Translations under genes and position numbers: made by a program
Part shown: positions 24,674 to 33,902 of the stretch, piece by piece
Position numbering within the stretch: position 1 is the stretch's first letter
Layout: every line of letters starts with the position of its first letter
DNA from: Candidatus Kuenenia stuttgartensis
GTDB lineage: Bacteria > Planctomycetota > Planctomycetia > Pirellulales > UBA1268
Direction: 5' to 3'
DNA length: 64,000 nucleotides
NCBI GenBank assembly: GCA_945870505.1
Contig: CAMBSN010000003.1
Coordinates: 1 to 64,000, forward strand
The notes under the pieces: model-generated
Databases searched by the model: none
What the model was told of the DNA's origin: nothing
The model's input: only the letters and a program-made list of their open reading frames with translations

Positions 24674-25100
24674 CTATCGTCGTGTTCGAATGAACGCCTG
24701 GAGTTCCTTGAGGCTGGCCAAGCCGATGAGCTCGTACTAGACCATCTGATACATCGCCCTATTCGGCTTCTCGCCCGTGTAGATCAGGATCAGCATGCAG
24801 ACGATCATGGCAAAGGAGGCTTGGATCTCGACGCCGTTGTGCTTGTCGGAGAACAGGTGGCCACAACCGAGAAGTTGCTTGAATGTCCGGAAAAACATCT
24901 CGATCACCCACCGCGCGACTCCGACAGAGACCCCAAGGATGCCCGGTTCACGCCGAGCCGCTTGCGGACCTTGTCGAGGGCACAGACCCGCTGCAGGTCA
25001 CGCAGGCTCTCGATCGCCGGGCTGAACAGACTGCCGGGTCGCCAGAGCGCAAATCCCTTGCCGAACAGCATTGGCAGGATGCCCGCAGCGAACGTCCGGC
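24674..25100 (-). pseudogene. decayed IS4-family transposase, internally deleted
   Basis: Two minus-strand pieces belong to one IS4-type transposase. The N-terminal piece (about 25100 down to 24910) reads LRDLQRVCALDKVRKRLGV and ASLGSLSES, typical of the start of this group. The C-terminal piece (about 24915 down to 24674) reads RWVIEMFFRTFKQLLGCGHLFS and NGVEIQASFAMIVCMLI, the Y/R-x-K-x-E type C-terminal block (here RWVIE). The middle with the first two catalytic Asp residues is missing and the frame changes at the junction near 24910. An in-frame TAG follows YQMV. It cannot encode an active enzyme. Confidence 0.75.
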
Positions 25101-25141
25101 GACGGGGTATGGGCAGCCCCGAGCGGCGCACAACGCAAGGT

Positions 25142-25163
25142 CCCCACGGCTTACGCCGTTGGG
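25142..25163. repeat. short hairpin repeat at the 3' end of the flippase-like gene
   Basis: CCCCACGGCTTACGCCGTTGGG forms a stem of CCCACGGC/GCCGTTGGG type around TTAC, with one mismatch. It overlaps the last codons of the gene at 25151 and sits at the edge of the IS remnant. I recall ACGGCGTAAGCCGT-like hairpins as dispersed repeats in planctomycete genomes. Confidence 0.45.
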
Positions 25164-26161
25164 CTTTCCGACCGCGCCCCGCCGCGATCACGAGCCGACG
25201 TCGGCTCGCGATCGAGCAAGAAGAGCACGCCGCCGACGAGGCCGATGATGATCGTGCTCAGGCCCCACAAGAGGGCCACGCCGACGGCGCGGTCGCTCGG
25301 CACGCCCTGTTCGGAGAGGAGGAGCGTCATTGCGTTCTCGCGAACGCCGAAGCCGCCGATGCTGATCGGGAGCACCATCGCGAGAGCCACCAGCGGCACC
25401 ACCGCGAACCACAGCGAGAGCGGCTGATCAACGCCCAGCGCCCGCGCCGACAGTCCCACTCCCAAGGCGCCCCCGGCCTGCACGACAAACGACCAGGCGA
25501 CGGCCTTGGCGATCAGGCTCGGCCGCTGCTGGTAGGGGAGGAGTTGGGCGAGGAAACCCCGGACTGGGCTCCCTTCGGGCAATATCACCACGATCCGGTC
25601 AAGGAAGGAAACGGCGAGGAGGAACACCGCGAGGGCGACGGCGAGCAGGACTGTCGCGACGGCGAGCGTGACCGGCAGGGAGAGGTCGTACTTCCGAGAG
25701 GCGAAGGCGGCGCCGCCCAGCACGGCAAGGGCGGAAAGGCCGGTGAGCCGGTCGGCGAGCACCGAGCAACCGGCGAGCAGCCGCCGGGATGTCGTATCGC
25801 CAATGCGATACGCCTTGATCACGTCGCCGCCGATCGATGACGGCAGGCAGAGGCTGAAGAACATGCCTTCGAAAAACCGCCAGACGAAGAATCGTCGCGA
25901 GAACTCGAAGCCCAGCGGCCGGGCGAGCGCGGCCCAGCGGACACCCGCCACGGCCTGGACGAGCATGCCTGTCACCAAGCCGACCGCCCACCACCGCCAA
26001 TCGGCCTGCAGCAGCAGCGCGGTGAACTTCGGCCAGTCGACGCCCTTGAGCGCGTAGGCGAGCAGGGCCGCGGTGATGCTCAGCCGCAGCACGAGGTTGA
26101 GCCAGGGCGGCATCGGACGACGGCGATTCGACGGCGGCGCGGTATCCGGCGTGTCGTGCAT
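25151..26161 (-). CDS. multi-pass membrane protein of the UPF0104/lysylphosphatidylglycerol synthase TM family
   Basis: A 336-residue protein with about eight hydrophobic segments. Family motifs are SITAALLAYALKGVDW near the start, RPLGFEFSRRFFVWRFFEGMFFSLCLPSSIGGDVIKAY (cut here at about 80-118) and PISIGGFGVRENAM near 272-285. These proteins (AglD/MprF-TM-like) are thought to flip or present lipid-linked substrates, sometimes next to glycosyltransferases. The last 18 residues (EPTSARDRGGARSESPTA) look foreign and coincide with palindromic and IS-linked DNA, so the natural C-terminus was probably changed. It diverges from the prepilin-peptidase-domain gene. Confidence 0.85.
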   Translation of the reverse strand: MHDTPDTAPPSNRRRPMPPWLNLVLRLSITAALLAYALKGVDWPKFTALLLQADWRWWAVGLVTGMLVQAVAGVRWAALARPLGFEFSRRFFVWRFFEGMFFSLCLPSSIGGDVIKAYRIGDTTSRRLLAGCSVLADRLTGLSALAVLGGAAFASRKYDLSLPVTLAVATVLLAVALAVFLLAVSFLDRIVVILPEGSPVRGFLAQLLPYQQRPSLIAKAVAWSFVVQAGGALGVGLSARALGVDQPLSLWFAVVPLVALAMVLPISIGGFGVRENAMTLLLSEQGVPSDRAVGVALLWGLSTIIIGLVGGVLFLLDREPTSARDRGGARSESPTA

Positions 26162-26272
26162 GCGTGACTGTGAGCGTGTCCTGTGAACACGGCGGGTGGG
26201 TGCTTCCGACCGCCGGGACGGGTACCCTACACGAAATCGTCACTCAGCCCCACGCGTGTTCGGCAGCCCCCG

Positions 26273-27208
26273 ATGGTCCACTGGTCGACCGGCTTTCCAG
26301 GAGCAGAACTGGTCCTGATCGCGATGGCATTCGCGTGGGGGGCGATTCTCGGCAGTTTCGTCAATGTGGTGATTCACCGTGTGCCGCGGAGAGAGTCGGT
26401 CGTCACCCATGGGTCGCGGTGCCCGGCGTGCGGTGCCGCCATTCGCCCTCGCGACAACATTCCGATTCTCGGCTGGCTGCTCCTCGGGGGCCGCTGCCGC
26501 GACTGCGGAGCGACGATCTCTGCGGGCTACCCGGCAATCGAAGCCGGCTGCGGTGTGATCGCGGCGATCATCGCTACCGCCGAGCTTGCGGGCATGGGGT
26601 CGCCCCTGCTGGCTGCCACCCGACCGGGGATCGACCGACTGCTTTCCGGCGAGTGGCGGATCGCGTTGGCATGGGCGCTGCACACGGTGATCCCGGTGGC
26701 GATGCTGGCGTGGAGCCTCACGGCCTGCATGGCCACGGCCGTCGGTGAACGCCCCGCGGCGGGCGGCCACGGCGCCGATGGCTGCCATGCGGCCGCACCG
26801 CTGGTGGCCGTCGTGATTGCAACGGTGACGGCCGTCCCCTCGGTCGGTCCACCCGGCTTCTTCATCGACGGCGGTTCCCCGGGGAGCCTGCATGGTTGGC
26901 AGGCGGCCCTCGTGGCCTCCTGTCTGGGCGCGGTGGCGGGGAGACTCGCGGGAGCAATCACGGCTCTGCCGGGCGACCGCTGTGGCCTCGCGGCCTTCGG
27001 GGCGGCAGCCGGATGGCAGGCTGTAGTGGTTGCGATGGTGGTGACGACGGGCATGAGGCTGCTTCTCGCCCTGATGGGGCCTCAGGGACTGGTCGCGCGA
27101 GTGGCGGCCGCGGCTGCCCCCGCAGTCGCGTCCACGGGCTTCTTTGCGACCTGGACACTGCTCGCGCGAGCCTGGGCTGAGTGCTGGCAAAATCTGGTGC
27201 CGGGGTGA
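26273..27208 (+). CDS. prepilin peptidase N-terminal (DiS_P_DiS) domain membrane protein
   Basis: A 311-residue membrane protein from the ATG at 26273. Its N-terminal part matches the N-methyltransferase half of prepilin peptidases: AFAWGAILGSFVNVVIHRVPR, two Cys-x2-Cys pairs (CPACG at about 45-49 and CRDC near 70), RPRDNIPILGWLLLGGRC and YPAIE. The C-terminal part has several hydrophobic helices, but I see neither of the two catalytic aspartate motifs of A24 peptidases (D..x4-PD..T and GxGD). It may methylate or scaffold prepilins, or be a diverged, peptidase-inactive relative. No pilin genes are adjacent; the exosortase cluster follows. Confidence 0.75.
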   Translation: MVHWSTGFPGAELVLIAMAFAWGAILGSFVNVVIHRVPRRESVVTHGSRCPACGAAIRPRDNIPILGWLLLGGRCRDCGATISAGYPAIEAGCGVIAAIIATAELAGMGSPLLAATRPGIDRLLSGEWRIALAWALHTVIPVAMLAWSLTACMATAVGERPAAGGHGADGCHAAAPLVAVVIATVTAVPSVGPPGFFIDGGSPGSLHGWQAALVASCLGAVAGRLAGAITALPGDRCGLAAFGAAAGWQAVVVAMVVTTGMRLLLALMGPQGLVARVAAAAAPAVASTGFFATWTLLARAWAECWQNLVPG

Positions 27209-27296
27209 TTTTTGCACCCCCCTGTTCCGGCCACATGATTTCGTGTCAAACGGTGTGTATAGTTGGAGCATTCCGCCGGGGCGCGACTGAAACCGT

Positions 27297-28508
27297 ATGT
27301 CTTTTCCTTCACCCATTCTGCCGGCGAATCGGTCGCCTCGTCCGCAGTCGACACCAGATGTCGCCGCACAGCAGGCGGCTGTCAACACGGCGGTCGAAGA
27401 CGAAGGCCTGCTTCAGGGGGCCATGCGGCGGGCTCGTGAGTTTGTGGCCGACATGCGGCTGCCCGAGCAGCGGCTACCGTGGATCTTGGTCGGCGTCCTC
27501 TTGGCGCTGCTCTTCTACAGCTACTGGCCAAGCCTCGTGCAGTTGCCATCGTTCTGGGACAACCCGCAGTACCAGCACGGCTGGATCGTGCCGGTGTTCA
27601 CCTGCCTCCTGCTCTTCTGGTGGCGAAAACCGGTGGGGCCGGTCACGCCGACGGCGCGTGCCGCGGGCATCGGCCTGCTGGTGGCGAGCTTCGCGCTGCG
27701 GCTGTTCTGCGCGAGTTATCGCATCGTGACGATCGACATGTACACGTTTGTGCCGGCGGTGATGGGCGTGTTTCTGCTGGCCGGTGGCTGGAGCATGTTC
27801 CGCTGGTCCTGGGCTCCGCTCGCCAGCCTGATTTTCATGTACCCGCTGCCCGACGAAGCAACCCGCTACCTCTTGGGGCCGTTGCAGACTGTGGCGACTA
27901 TCGTCAGCACCTACACCTTGCAGACGATCGGGCTTGATGCGTACCGCGACGGTAATCGGATCATCCTTGGCGATGGCCAAGTCCTTGGCGTGGTCGATGC
28001 CTGCAGCGGCCTGAAGATGCTCACGATCTTCGTCTGGTTGGCGGCCATGCTCATGCTGGTTGGTGGTCTCGAGTGGTGGGAGAACGTGGCGATCGCGGCG
28101 AGCGCGATCCCGATCGCCCTGGTCTGCAATGCCTTCCGAATCACCACGGTGGGTGTGATGTACAACTACAAGATGTCGATCGCCGAGCACTTCCACGATA
28201 GCACTCCAGCGGCGATGCTGATGATGCTCCTGGCCGTAGGTTTCCTCGTCTTGGAGATGAAGATCCTCTCGTACCTCGTGGTTACGGAGGATCTCACGCC
28301 GACGATGATGGCATCGGGTCAGCGACCGTCCCCGCCGCTGAGCAACCGAGCGGGCCCGGCCGTCCAGCCACTGGCGGCGGCACCGCGGCCGATGACGCCC
28401 GCCGCAGCGGCCCGGCAATCGGGTGCGTTTCCCTCGATTCCATCCGGAAATAGTGCGGAGTCGAGGCCGAACTTGCCGCCGCGTGATGGCGACAAAAATT
28501 TGGGGTAA
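27297..28508 (+). CDS. exosortase
   Basis: A 403-residue polytopic membrane cysteine protease/transpeptidase that recognises C-terminal sorting signals. About eight hydrophobic segments run from 60 to 315. The catalytic triad candidates are C236 (VVDACSGLK), R281 (CNAFRIT) and H298 or H300 (EHFHDST). A 50-residue polar N-terminus and a Pro/Ala-rich cytoplasmic tail of 80 residues flank the core. Downstream genes are a Wzc-like kinase and an EpsI-like protein, the usual exosortase/EPS context. The subtype cannot be fixed by eye. Confidence 0.9.
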   Translation: MSFPSPILPANRSPRPQSTPDVAAQQAAVNTAVEDEGLLQGAMRRAREFVADMRLPEQRLPWILVGVLLALLFYSYWPSLVQLPSFWDNPQYQHGWIVPVFTCLLLFWWRKPVGPVTPTARAAGIGLLVASFALRLFCASYRIVTIDMYTFVPAVMGVFLLAGGWSMFRWSWAPLASLIFMYPLPDEATRYLLGPLQTVATIVSTYTLQTIGLDAYRDGNRIILGDGQVLGVVDACSGLKMLTIFVWLAAMLMLVGGLEWWENVAIAASAIPIALVCNAFRITTVGVMYNYKMSIAEHFHDSTPAAMLMMLLAVGFLVLEMKILSYLVVTEDLTPTMMASGQRPSPPLSNRAGPAVQPLAAAPRPMTPAAAARQSGAFPSIPSGNSAESRPNLPPRDGDKNLG

Positions 28509-28588
28509 ACTTAAGGTATCTTCAGTTGGGCCGAAGCGCTGCGAGTCTTCGGTCGATGGGCCGTGTAGTCCGTGAATAGTTAAAACAC

Positions 28589-30841
28589 ATGAGCGAGTCC
28601 GGTACACCCATGGACGGATCGTCTTCCGCGGCAACGGCTACCGCTGGTTCGGGTGCCGGTATGCTTGCGCCGATCCGCGACACGGTGCTGTCACCGCTGG
28701 GCGCGCCATCGTCCGCGGGGCCGTATGCCGGAATCGCCGACCCGCTCTCGGGCGGCATCGACTACCGGCGGGTGTGGCATGCATTCCGCCGCCGCTGGCT
28801 GCCGGCGACCGCACTGGCGCTCACGCTCGGCACCCTCGCCGGCATCCTCACCTTTCTTTTCCTGCCCCGCGGCTACGAGGCCGTGGCGTGGCTTCGCGTC
28901 CGCGACAAGTCGGGCATGTTCGGCGTCGGCGGCGGCCGCGATAACGCGGAATACGAAGCCTACCGGAAGACGCAGGTGCAACTCATCAAGAGTCCTTTCG
29001 TGCTCACCTCTGCCATTCGCCGCCCGGGTATCTCCGGGCTTTCGATACTGACCGACGAGGATGATCCCGTCGGCTATTTGGTGCGCAACGTGCAGGTTTC
29101 GGCTCCGATGGAGTCGGAAGTCGTGCAGGTTCGCATGCGCAGCGAAAATGCCAAAGAGGTGACCCAAGTCGTCAACGCGGTTACGAACGCCTACCTCACA
29201 GACGTCGTCAACAAGGAGAAGTCGGAACGTCTCCAGCGACGCGATAACCTGGAGCGGAAGTACAAGGAAAACATGGCCGAGGTACGGGCCAGCCTCGAGA
29301 CCTACAACAATCTCGCCAAGTCCCTCGGCACCGCCGACAGCGCCGAGGTCGCCACGCAGAGGAGCCTTCTGCTCGATCACTTGGGCACGCTCCGGGCTCA
29401 ACTCAACCAGACGCAGCGCGATCTGACTCTCATCGACGCCGAACTGGCGATCATGGATGCCAAGGATCGCGGCGAGATTTCGCTCGAGCAGTCGGTTCCG
29501 GAGGAGACGGTCGACGCGTTGCTGCTCCGCGATCCCGAGTTTGCCGAACTCCGGGAGCGGCTGTCGGGCATCGAGGAGTCGATGGCCTATCAGGGCGAGC
29601 GAAGCGCCCGGGGTGGCAACGATCCGGCGGTGAGGCGGCTCGAGGCGATGCGCGACGCGATGGTCAAGCGACTCGAAGATCGCAAGGAAGACCTCCGCCC
29701 GCAAGTTGTGGCCCAACTCTCCATGGATTCGTCTGCCCGCCGCACCGGCGCCGCGGCCGAGAGCCCCGTGGTCCTGCGGATGCGACGGGAAATCCTCTCG
29801 CAACAACTCGAGCAGACGACGAAGGATTTCGACCGGGTCGCCACCGAGGTGAAGGCCCTCGGAGCTGCCAATGCGGACCTGATGGCCCGCAAGCAAGAGA
29901 TCGAGCAGCTCATGAAGGTCACTGACCAGATGGGTGTGCAGCTCAACGCGACCGAGATTGACGTGAACATGCCAAACCGCGTGGAGCTCATCGAAGAGGC
30001 AAGCGTGCCCGAGGGTAGCGACGATCTGTTTCGCACGATGCTTTCAAGCCTCGCGGCACTCGCCGGCCTTGTGCTAGGCGGCGGCACCGTTGTGCTCTTC
30101 GAGTATCTCCGAGACCGGCTCAGCGTCCCCGAGGAGGTCTCCCAGCGGGTCGGCCTGCGGGTGATCGGCACGCTGCCACGGATTTCGCGTTCGCGGCGTC
30201 GGCCGAACGACGGGCACGTGGCGGAGTGCGTCGATGGCATCCGTGCCGTCGTCAGCCAGACCGGCCGCGAGTCTCCGAAGGTGATTCTCGTCACCAGTGC
30301 TGTCGAGCACGAAGGCAAGACCACTTTCGCGGCCCAACTCGCCGCGAGCCTCGCCCGGTCAGGCAAGCGCACCCTGCTGCTCGACGGCGACCTGCGTCAT
30401 CCGAACGTCCATCTTGCCCTCGGCCTCGATCTTCGGGCGGGCCTGCCGGAACTGCTTCGCGGCGAGATTTCGGCTGATGAGGCGGTGCAGCCCACTTCCA
30501 TCGACGGCCTGTTCGCGGTCACCGGCGGGGCGTGCGACTACGCAGCAATCACCGCACTCTCCCGCCCCGAGTCGGCGGCCATCATCAAGGGCTTTCGCGA
30601 GTCGTTCGACCACATCGTGATCGATGCCGGTCCGGTGCTTGCGTTTGCCGACGTGCTTCTCCTCGGCCAGCTCAGCGATATCGCCATTGTGGCAACGATG
30701 CGGGATGTGAGCCGTGTGCCGCAGGTGAACAGTGCCGTCGATCGGCTCCGCTCGGTCGGCATTCGCGTTCTCGGCACGGTGGTCAATGGGGTGTCCGACT
30801 CCGCTCCTCGGCGACTCTACGCGTCGCCCGCTCCGGTCTGA
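28589..30841 (+). CDS. Wzz/Wzc-like chain-length determinant with tyrosine autokinase domain
   Basis: A 750-residue bitopic inner-membrane protein. After a Gly/Ala/Ser-rich leader comes the first membrane helix (about 70-93), a Wzz-type periplasmic domain with long coiled-coil helices (about 120-470), a second membrane helix (about 485-505) and a cytoplasmic BY-kinase domain. That domain has Walker A SAVEHEGKTT (about 570), Walker A' LLLDGD (about 596) and a Walker B-like HIVIDAGP. The protein controls exopolysaccharide chain length and export. No Tyr cluster ends the protein (only RRLYASPAPV), so autophosphorylation may differ. Confidence 0.88.
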   Translation: MSESGTPMDGSSSAATATAGSGAGMLAPIRDTVLSPLGAPSSAGPYAGIADPLSGGIDYRRVWHAFRRRWLPATALALTLGTLAGILTFLFLPRGYEAVAWLRVRDKSGMFGVGGGRDNAEYEAYRKTQVQLIKSPFVLTSAIRRPGISGLSILTDEDDPVGYLVRNVQVSAPMESEVVQVRMRSENAKEVTQVVNAVTNAYLTDVVNKEKSERLQRRDNLERKYKENMAEVRASLETYNNLAKSLGTADSAEVATQRSLLLDHLGTLRAQLNQTQRDLTLIDAELAIMDAKDRGEISLEQSVPEETVDALLLRDPEFAELRERLSGIEESMAYQGERSARGGNDPAVRRLEAMRDAMVKRLEDRKEDLRPQVVAQLSMDSSARRTGAAAESPVVLRMRREILSQQLEQTTKDFDRVATEVKALGAANADLMARKQEIEQLMKVTDQMGVQLNATEIDVNMPNRVELIEEASVPEGSDDLFRTMLSSLAALAGLVLGGGTVVLFEYLRDRLSVPEEVSQRVGLRVIGTLPRISRSRRRPNDGHVAECVDGIRAVVSQTGRESPKVILVTSAVEHEGKTTFAAQLAASLARSGKRTLLLDGDLRHPNVHLALGLDLRAGLPELLRGEISADEAVQPTSIDGLFAVTGGACDYAAITALSRPESAAIIKGFRESFDHIVIDAGPVLAFADVLLLGQLSDIAIVATMRDVSRVPQVNSAVDRLRSVGIRVLGTVVNGVSDSAPRRLYASPAPV

Positions 30842-30894
30842 TCGTCGCCTTGCCGAGGGGTGCCGAATCCCCTGCCCCAGGAACCTGAATCGCC

Positions 30895-31746
30895 ATGAAG
30901 TCTTCGGCTTCGGGAATGCTCACGCTGGCAGGCACGGTGGCGCTTGTGCTTGGCGTCACAGTCGCCCAGGGTTTTCTGACGGAGCGATGGAAAGACAAGA
31001 GCGTCTCCAAGGATCTCCAGGAGGCCGCCAAGCTCCTCGAGGAGCGATTCCCCAAGTCGTTCGGTGGCTGGGAACTCGAACGGGAACTCGAGGCAGATCC
31101 GAAGGAACTTGAGCGGGCCGGAGCGGTGGGCCACATCTCGCGGCTCTACCGCAACTCTCGTTCGAAGGCACGGGTCTCAGCCTTCGTCGTCTGTGCCCGT
31201 CCACACGACGCCTCCGGCCACACTCCCGACCGCTGCTATCCCGGTGCCGGATTCGAGATTGGCGAGGCGGAGCACCGCCAGAAGATGCAGCTCTCGGACG
31301 GTCGCGAGGCGGAAACCTTTACCGGCACGTTCCGCAAAACCGGGCAGACGCTTCGCATCTTCTGGACGTACGGCATCCGCGACGAGGCCGAGATCGACAA
31401 GGAGAATGTGACGGCCCGCCGCAACTGGATTGCGCCGCAGATCGCCCGCATCGCGCTCGTGCATGAGCCCGCCGTCTACAAGCTCTACGCCATCGTTGAC
31501 GAGACGCGGCTCACCAGTTCGCAGGCGATGGTGGAGTGCGAGGATTTCATCTCCCAACTCCTGCCCCTGCTGGACACGGCGATTGCCGGCACTGAGGCCG
31601 AATCGCCGGCTGCCAGCCCAGCGGCCGAGGACGACCAGCCGGAGAAGCCCGCCGCCCGTGCACCAGAGTCTGCCGCGGGGGCTGAGACCGCTGCCCCGGG
31701 CGGGTTTATCCCGTTGACCCTTGGGGTCTGCCGCTGTCGCGGATAA
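30895..31746 (+). CDS. EpsI-like exosortase-associated protein
   Basis: A 283-residue protein with one N-terminal hydrophobic anchor ([19 protein letters not shown]). The EpsI-type core has GWELE, then [13 protein letters not shown] (the conserved HxPxxCYP motif, about 102-114) and the following Trp/Tyr-rich strands (RIFWTYGI). The C-terminal 70 residues are Ala/Pro/Glu-rich and disordered. Proteins of this type accompany exosortases and take part in exopolysaccharide or sorted-protein assembly at the membrane. It lies 53 bases after the kinase gene, in the same orientation. Confidence 0.87.
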   Translation: MKSSASGMLTLAGTVALVLGVTVAQGFLTERWKDKSVSKDLQEAAKLLEERFPKSFGGWELERELEADPKELERAGAVGHISRLYRNSRSKARVSAFVVCARPHDASGHTPDRCYPGAGFEIGEAEHRQKMQLSDGREAETFTGTFRKTGQTLRIFWTYGIRDEAEIDKENVTARRNWIAPQIARIALVHEPAVYKLYAIVDETRLTSSQAMVECEDFISQLLPLLDTAIAGTEAESPAASPAAEDDQPEKPAARAPESAAGAETAAPGGFIPLTLGVCRCRG

Positions 31747-31805
31747 CCTCTCTGGCTCGCGGCCCGCGCTGGATAGGGCGGACATCACCCGGGAGTGAGA
31801 ATGAC

Positions 31806-32858
<1,053 letters not shown>

Positions 32859-32862
32859 CCTC

Positions 32863-33834
32863 ATGGCAACGGCAGGATCACGCCTCATGATGAATCTTGC
32901 GAGCCAGCGGATCGTCGTCACCGGCGGAGCAGGCTTCCTCGGAAAGGCCGTGACCCGCGTGCTCCGTGACCGGGGCGTGCCCGACGCAAGTATCGTCGTG
33001 CCCCGCCGCCGTGACTTCGACCTTACGGTCGAGGCTGACGTTGCCCGGCTCTATGAGGTAGCCCAGCCAGATGTGGTGATCCACCTCGCGGCGGAGGTGG
33101 GGGGCATCGGAGCCAACATGGCCCACCCCGGAAGGTTTTTCTACGCCAACATGGCGATGGGCCTCCACCTCGTGGAGCACGCCCGCCGCGTCGGCCTGAG
33201 GAAGTTCGTCCACACGGGTACCGTCTGCGCGTACCCCAAGCACTGCCCCGTCCCGTTCCAAGAGGACGATATCTGGAACGGCTACCCGGAGGAGACGAAC
33301 GCCCCCTACGGTGTCGCCAAGAAGGCCATCTTCGTGATGCTCGACGGCTACCGCCGTGAGTACGGCCTCGCCAGCGCCGTGGCCTTGCCGGTGAACCTCT
33401 ATGGCCCCGCTGACAACTTTGATCCGGCGTCAAGCCACGTGATCCCGGCCTTAATCCGCAAGTGCGAGGAAGCCCGGTTGGCCGGAGCCCCGGAGGTGGT
33501 CTGCTGGGGCACGGGATCGGCGACCCGGGAGTTCCTCTATGTCGATGACGCCGCGGAGGGAATCGTCCGTGCCGCGGAGGTGATGGACGAACCCGTGCCA
33601 ATCAACCTCGGCGGCGGCATCGAGATCGCGATCCGCGACCTGATGACAAAGATCGCCGCGGCTTGCGATTATCGAGGCCGGGTCGTGTGGGACACCACGA
33701 AGCCCGACGGCCAGCCCCGCCGCGGCCTCGACATCTCTCGCGCCAAGTCGCTCCTGGGGTGGGCGCCGAAGCAGGAATTCGACGCCGGCCTGAAGGCCAC
33801 CGTCGAGTGGTGGCGGGTCCACGGCCGGTCCTGA
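32863..33834 (+). CDS. fcl: GDP-L-fucose synthase
   Basis: A 323-residue epimerase/reductase that converts the Gmd product to GDP-L-fucose with NADPH. The Rossmann motif TGGAGFLGKAV is at about 19-29 and the catalytic YGVAKK (YxxxK) near 145-150. NLYGPADNFDPASSHVIPALIRK, WGTGSATREFLYVDD and KPDGQPRR are family blocks. A second ATG at 32887, before MNLASQ, may be the true start. It forms an operon with gmd, supplying fucose for the surface polysaccharide made with the nearby Wzc-like protein. Confidence 0.95.
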   Translation: MATAGSRLMMNLASQRIVVTGGAGFLGKAVTRVLRDRGVPDASIVVPRRRDFDLTVEADVARLYEVAQPDVVIHLAAEVGGIGANMAHPGRFFYANMAMGLHLVEHARRVGLRKFVHTGTVCAYPKHCPVPFQEDDIWNGYPEETNAPYGVAKKAIFVMLDGYRREYGLASAVALPVNLYGPADNFDPASSHVIPALIRKCEEARLAGAPEVVCWGTGSATREFLYVDDAAEGIVRAAEVMDEPVPINLGGGIEIAIRDLMTKIAAACDYRGRVVWDTTKPDGQPRRGLDISRAKSLLGWAPKQEFDAGLKATVEWWRVHGRS

Positions 33835-33858
33835 CTCGGAGCGGACGTGCTGCGTGCA

Positions 33859-33884
33859 CGCCTCACACCGTCAGGCGTGAGGCG
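33859..33884. terminator. GCCTCAC/GTGAGGC hairpin between convergent genes
   Basis: CGCCTCAC and GTGAGGCG form a perfect 8-bp stem with a 10-base loop between the fcl and uvrD-like 3' ends. There is no clear T run on either strand, so it may be a bidirectional terminator or a dispersed repeat. The same word occurs near 36401 and 42472-42542. Confidence 0.45.
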
Positions 33885-33902
33885 CATCGAAGCGGGACCG
33901 CA

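Noticed and set aside
25191-25208. 18-bp perfect palindrome read as an operator
   Set aside because: It lies within the coding end of the flippase-like gene and next to IS-derived DNA, so an insertion footprint is more likely than a regulatory site; kept only as part of a finding.
24641-25840. 399-residue plus frame over the IS remnant and the flippase-like gene
   Set aside because: It spans two unrelated minus-strand features and has no motif, so it is a chance frame.
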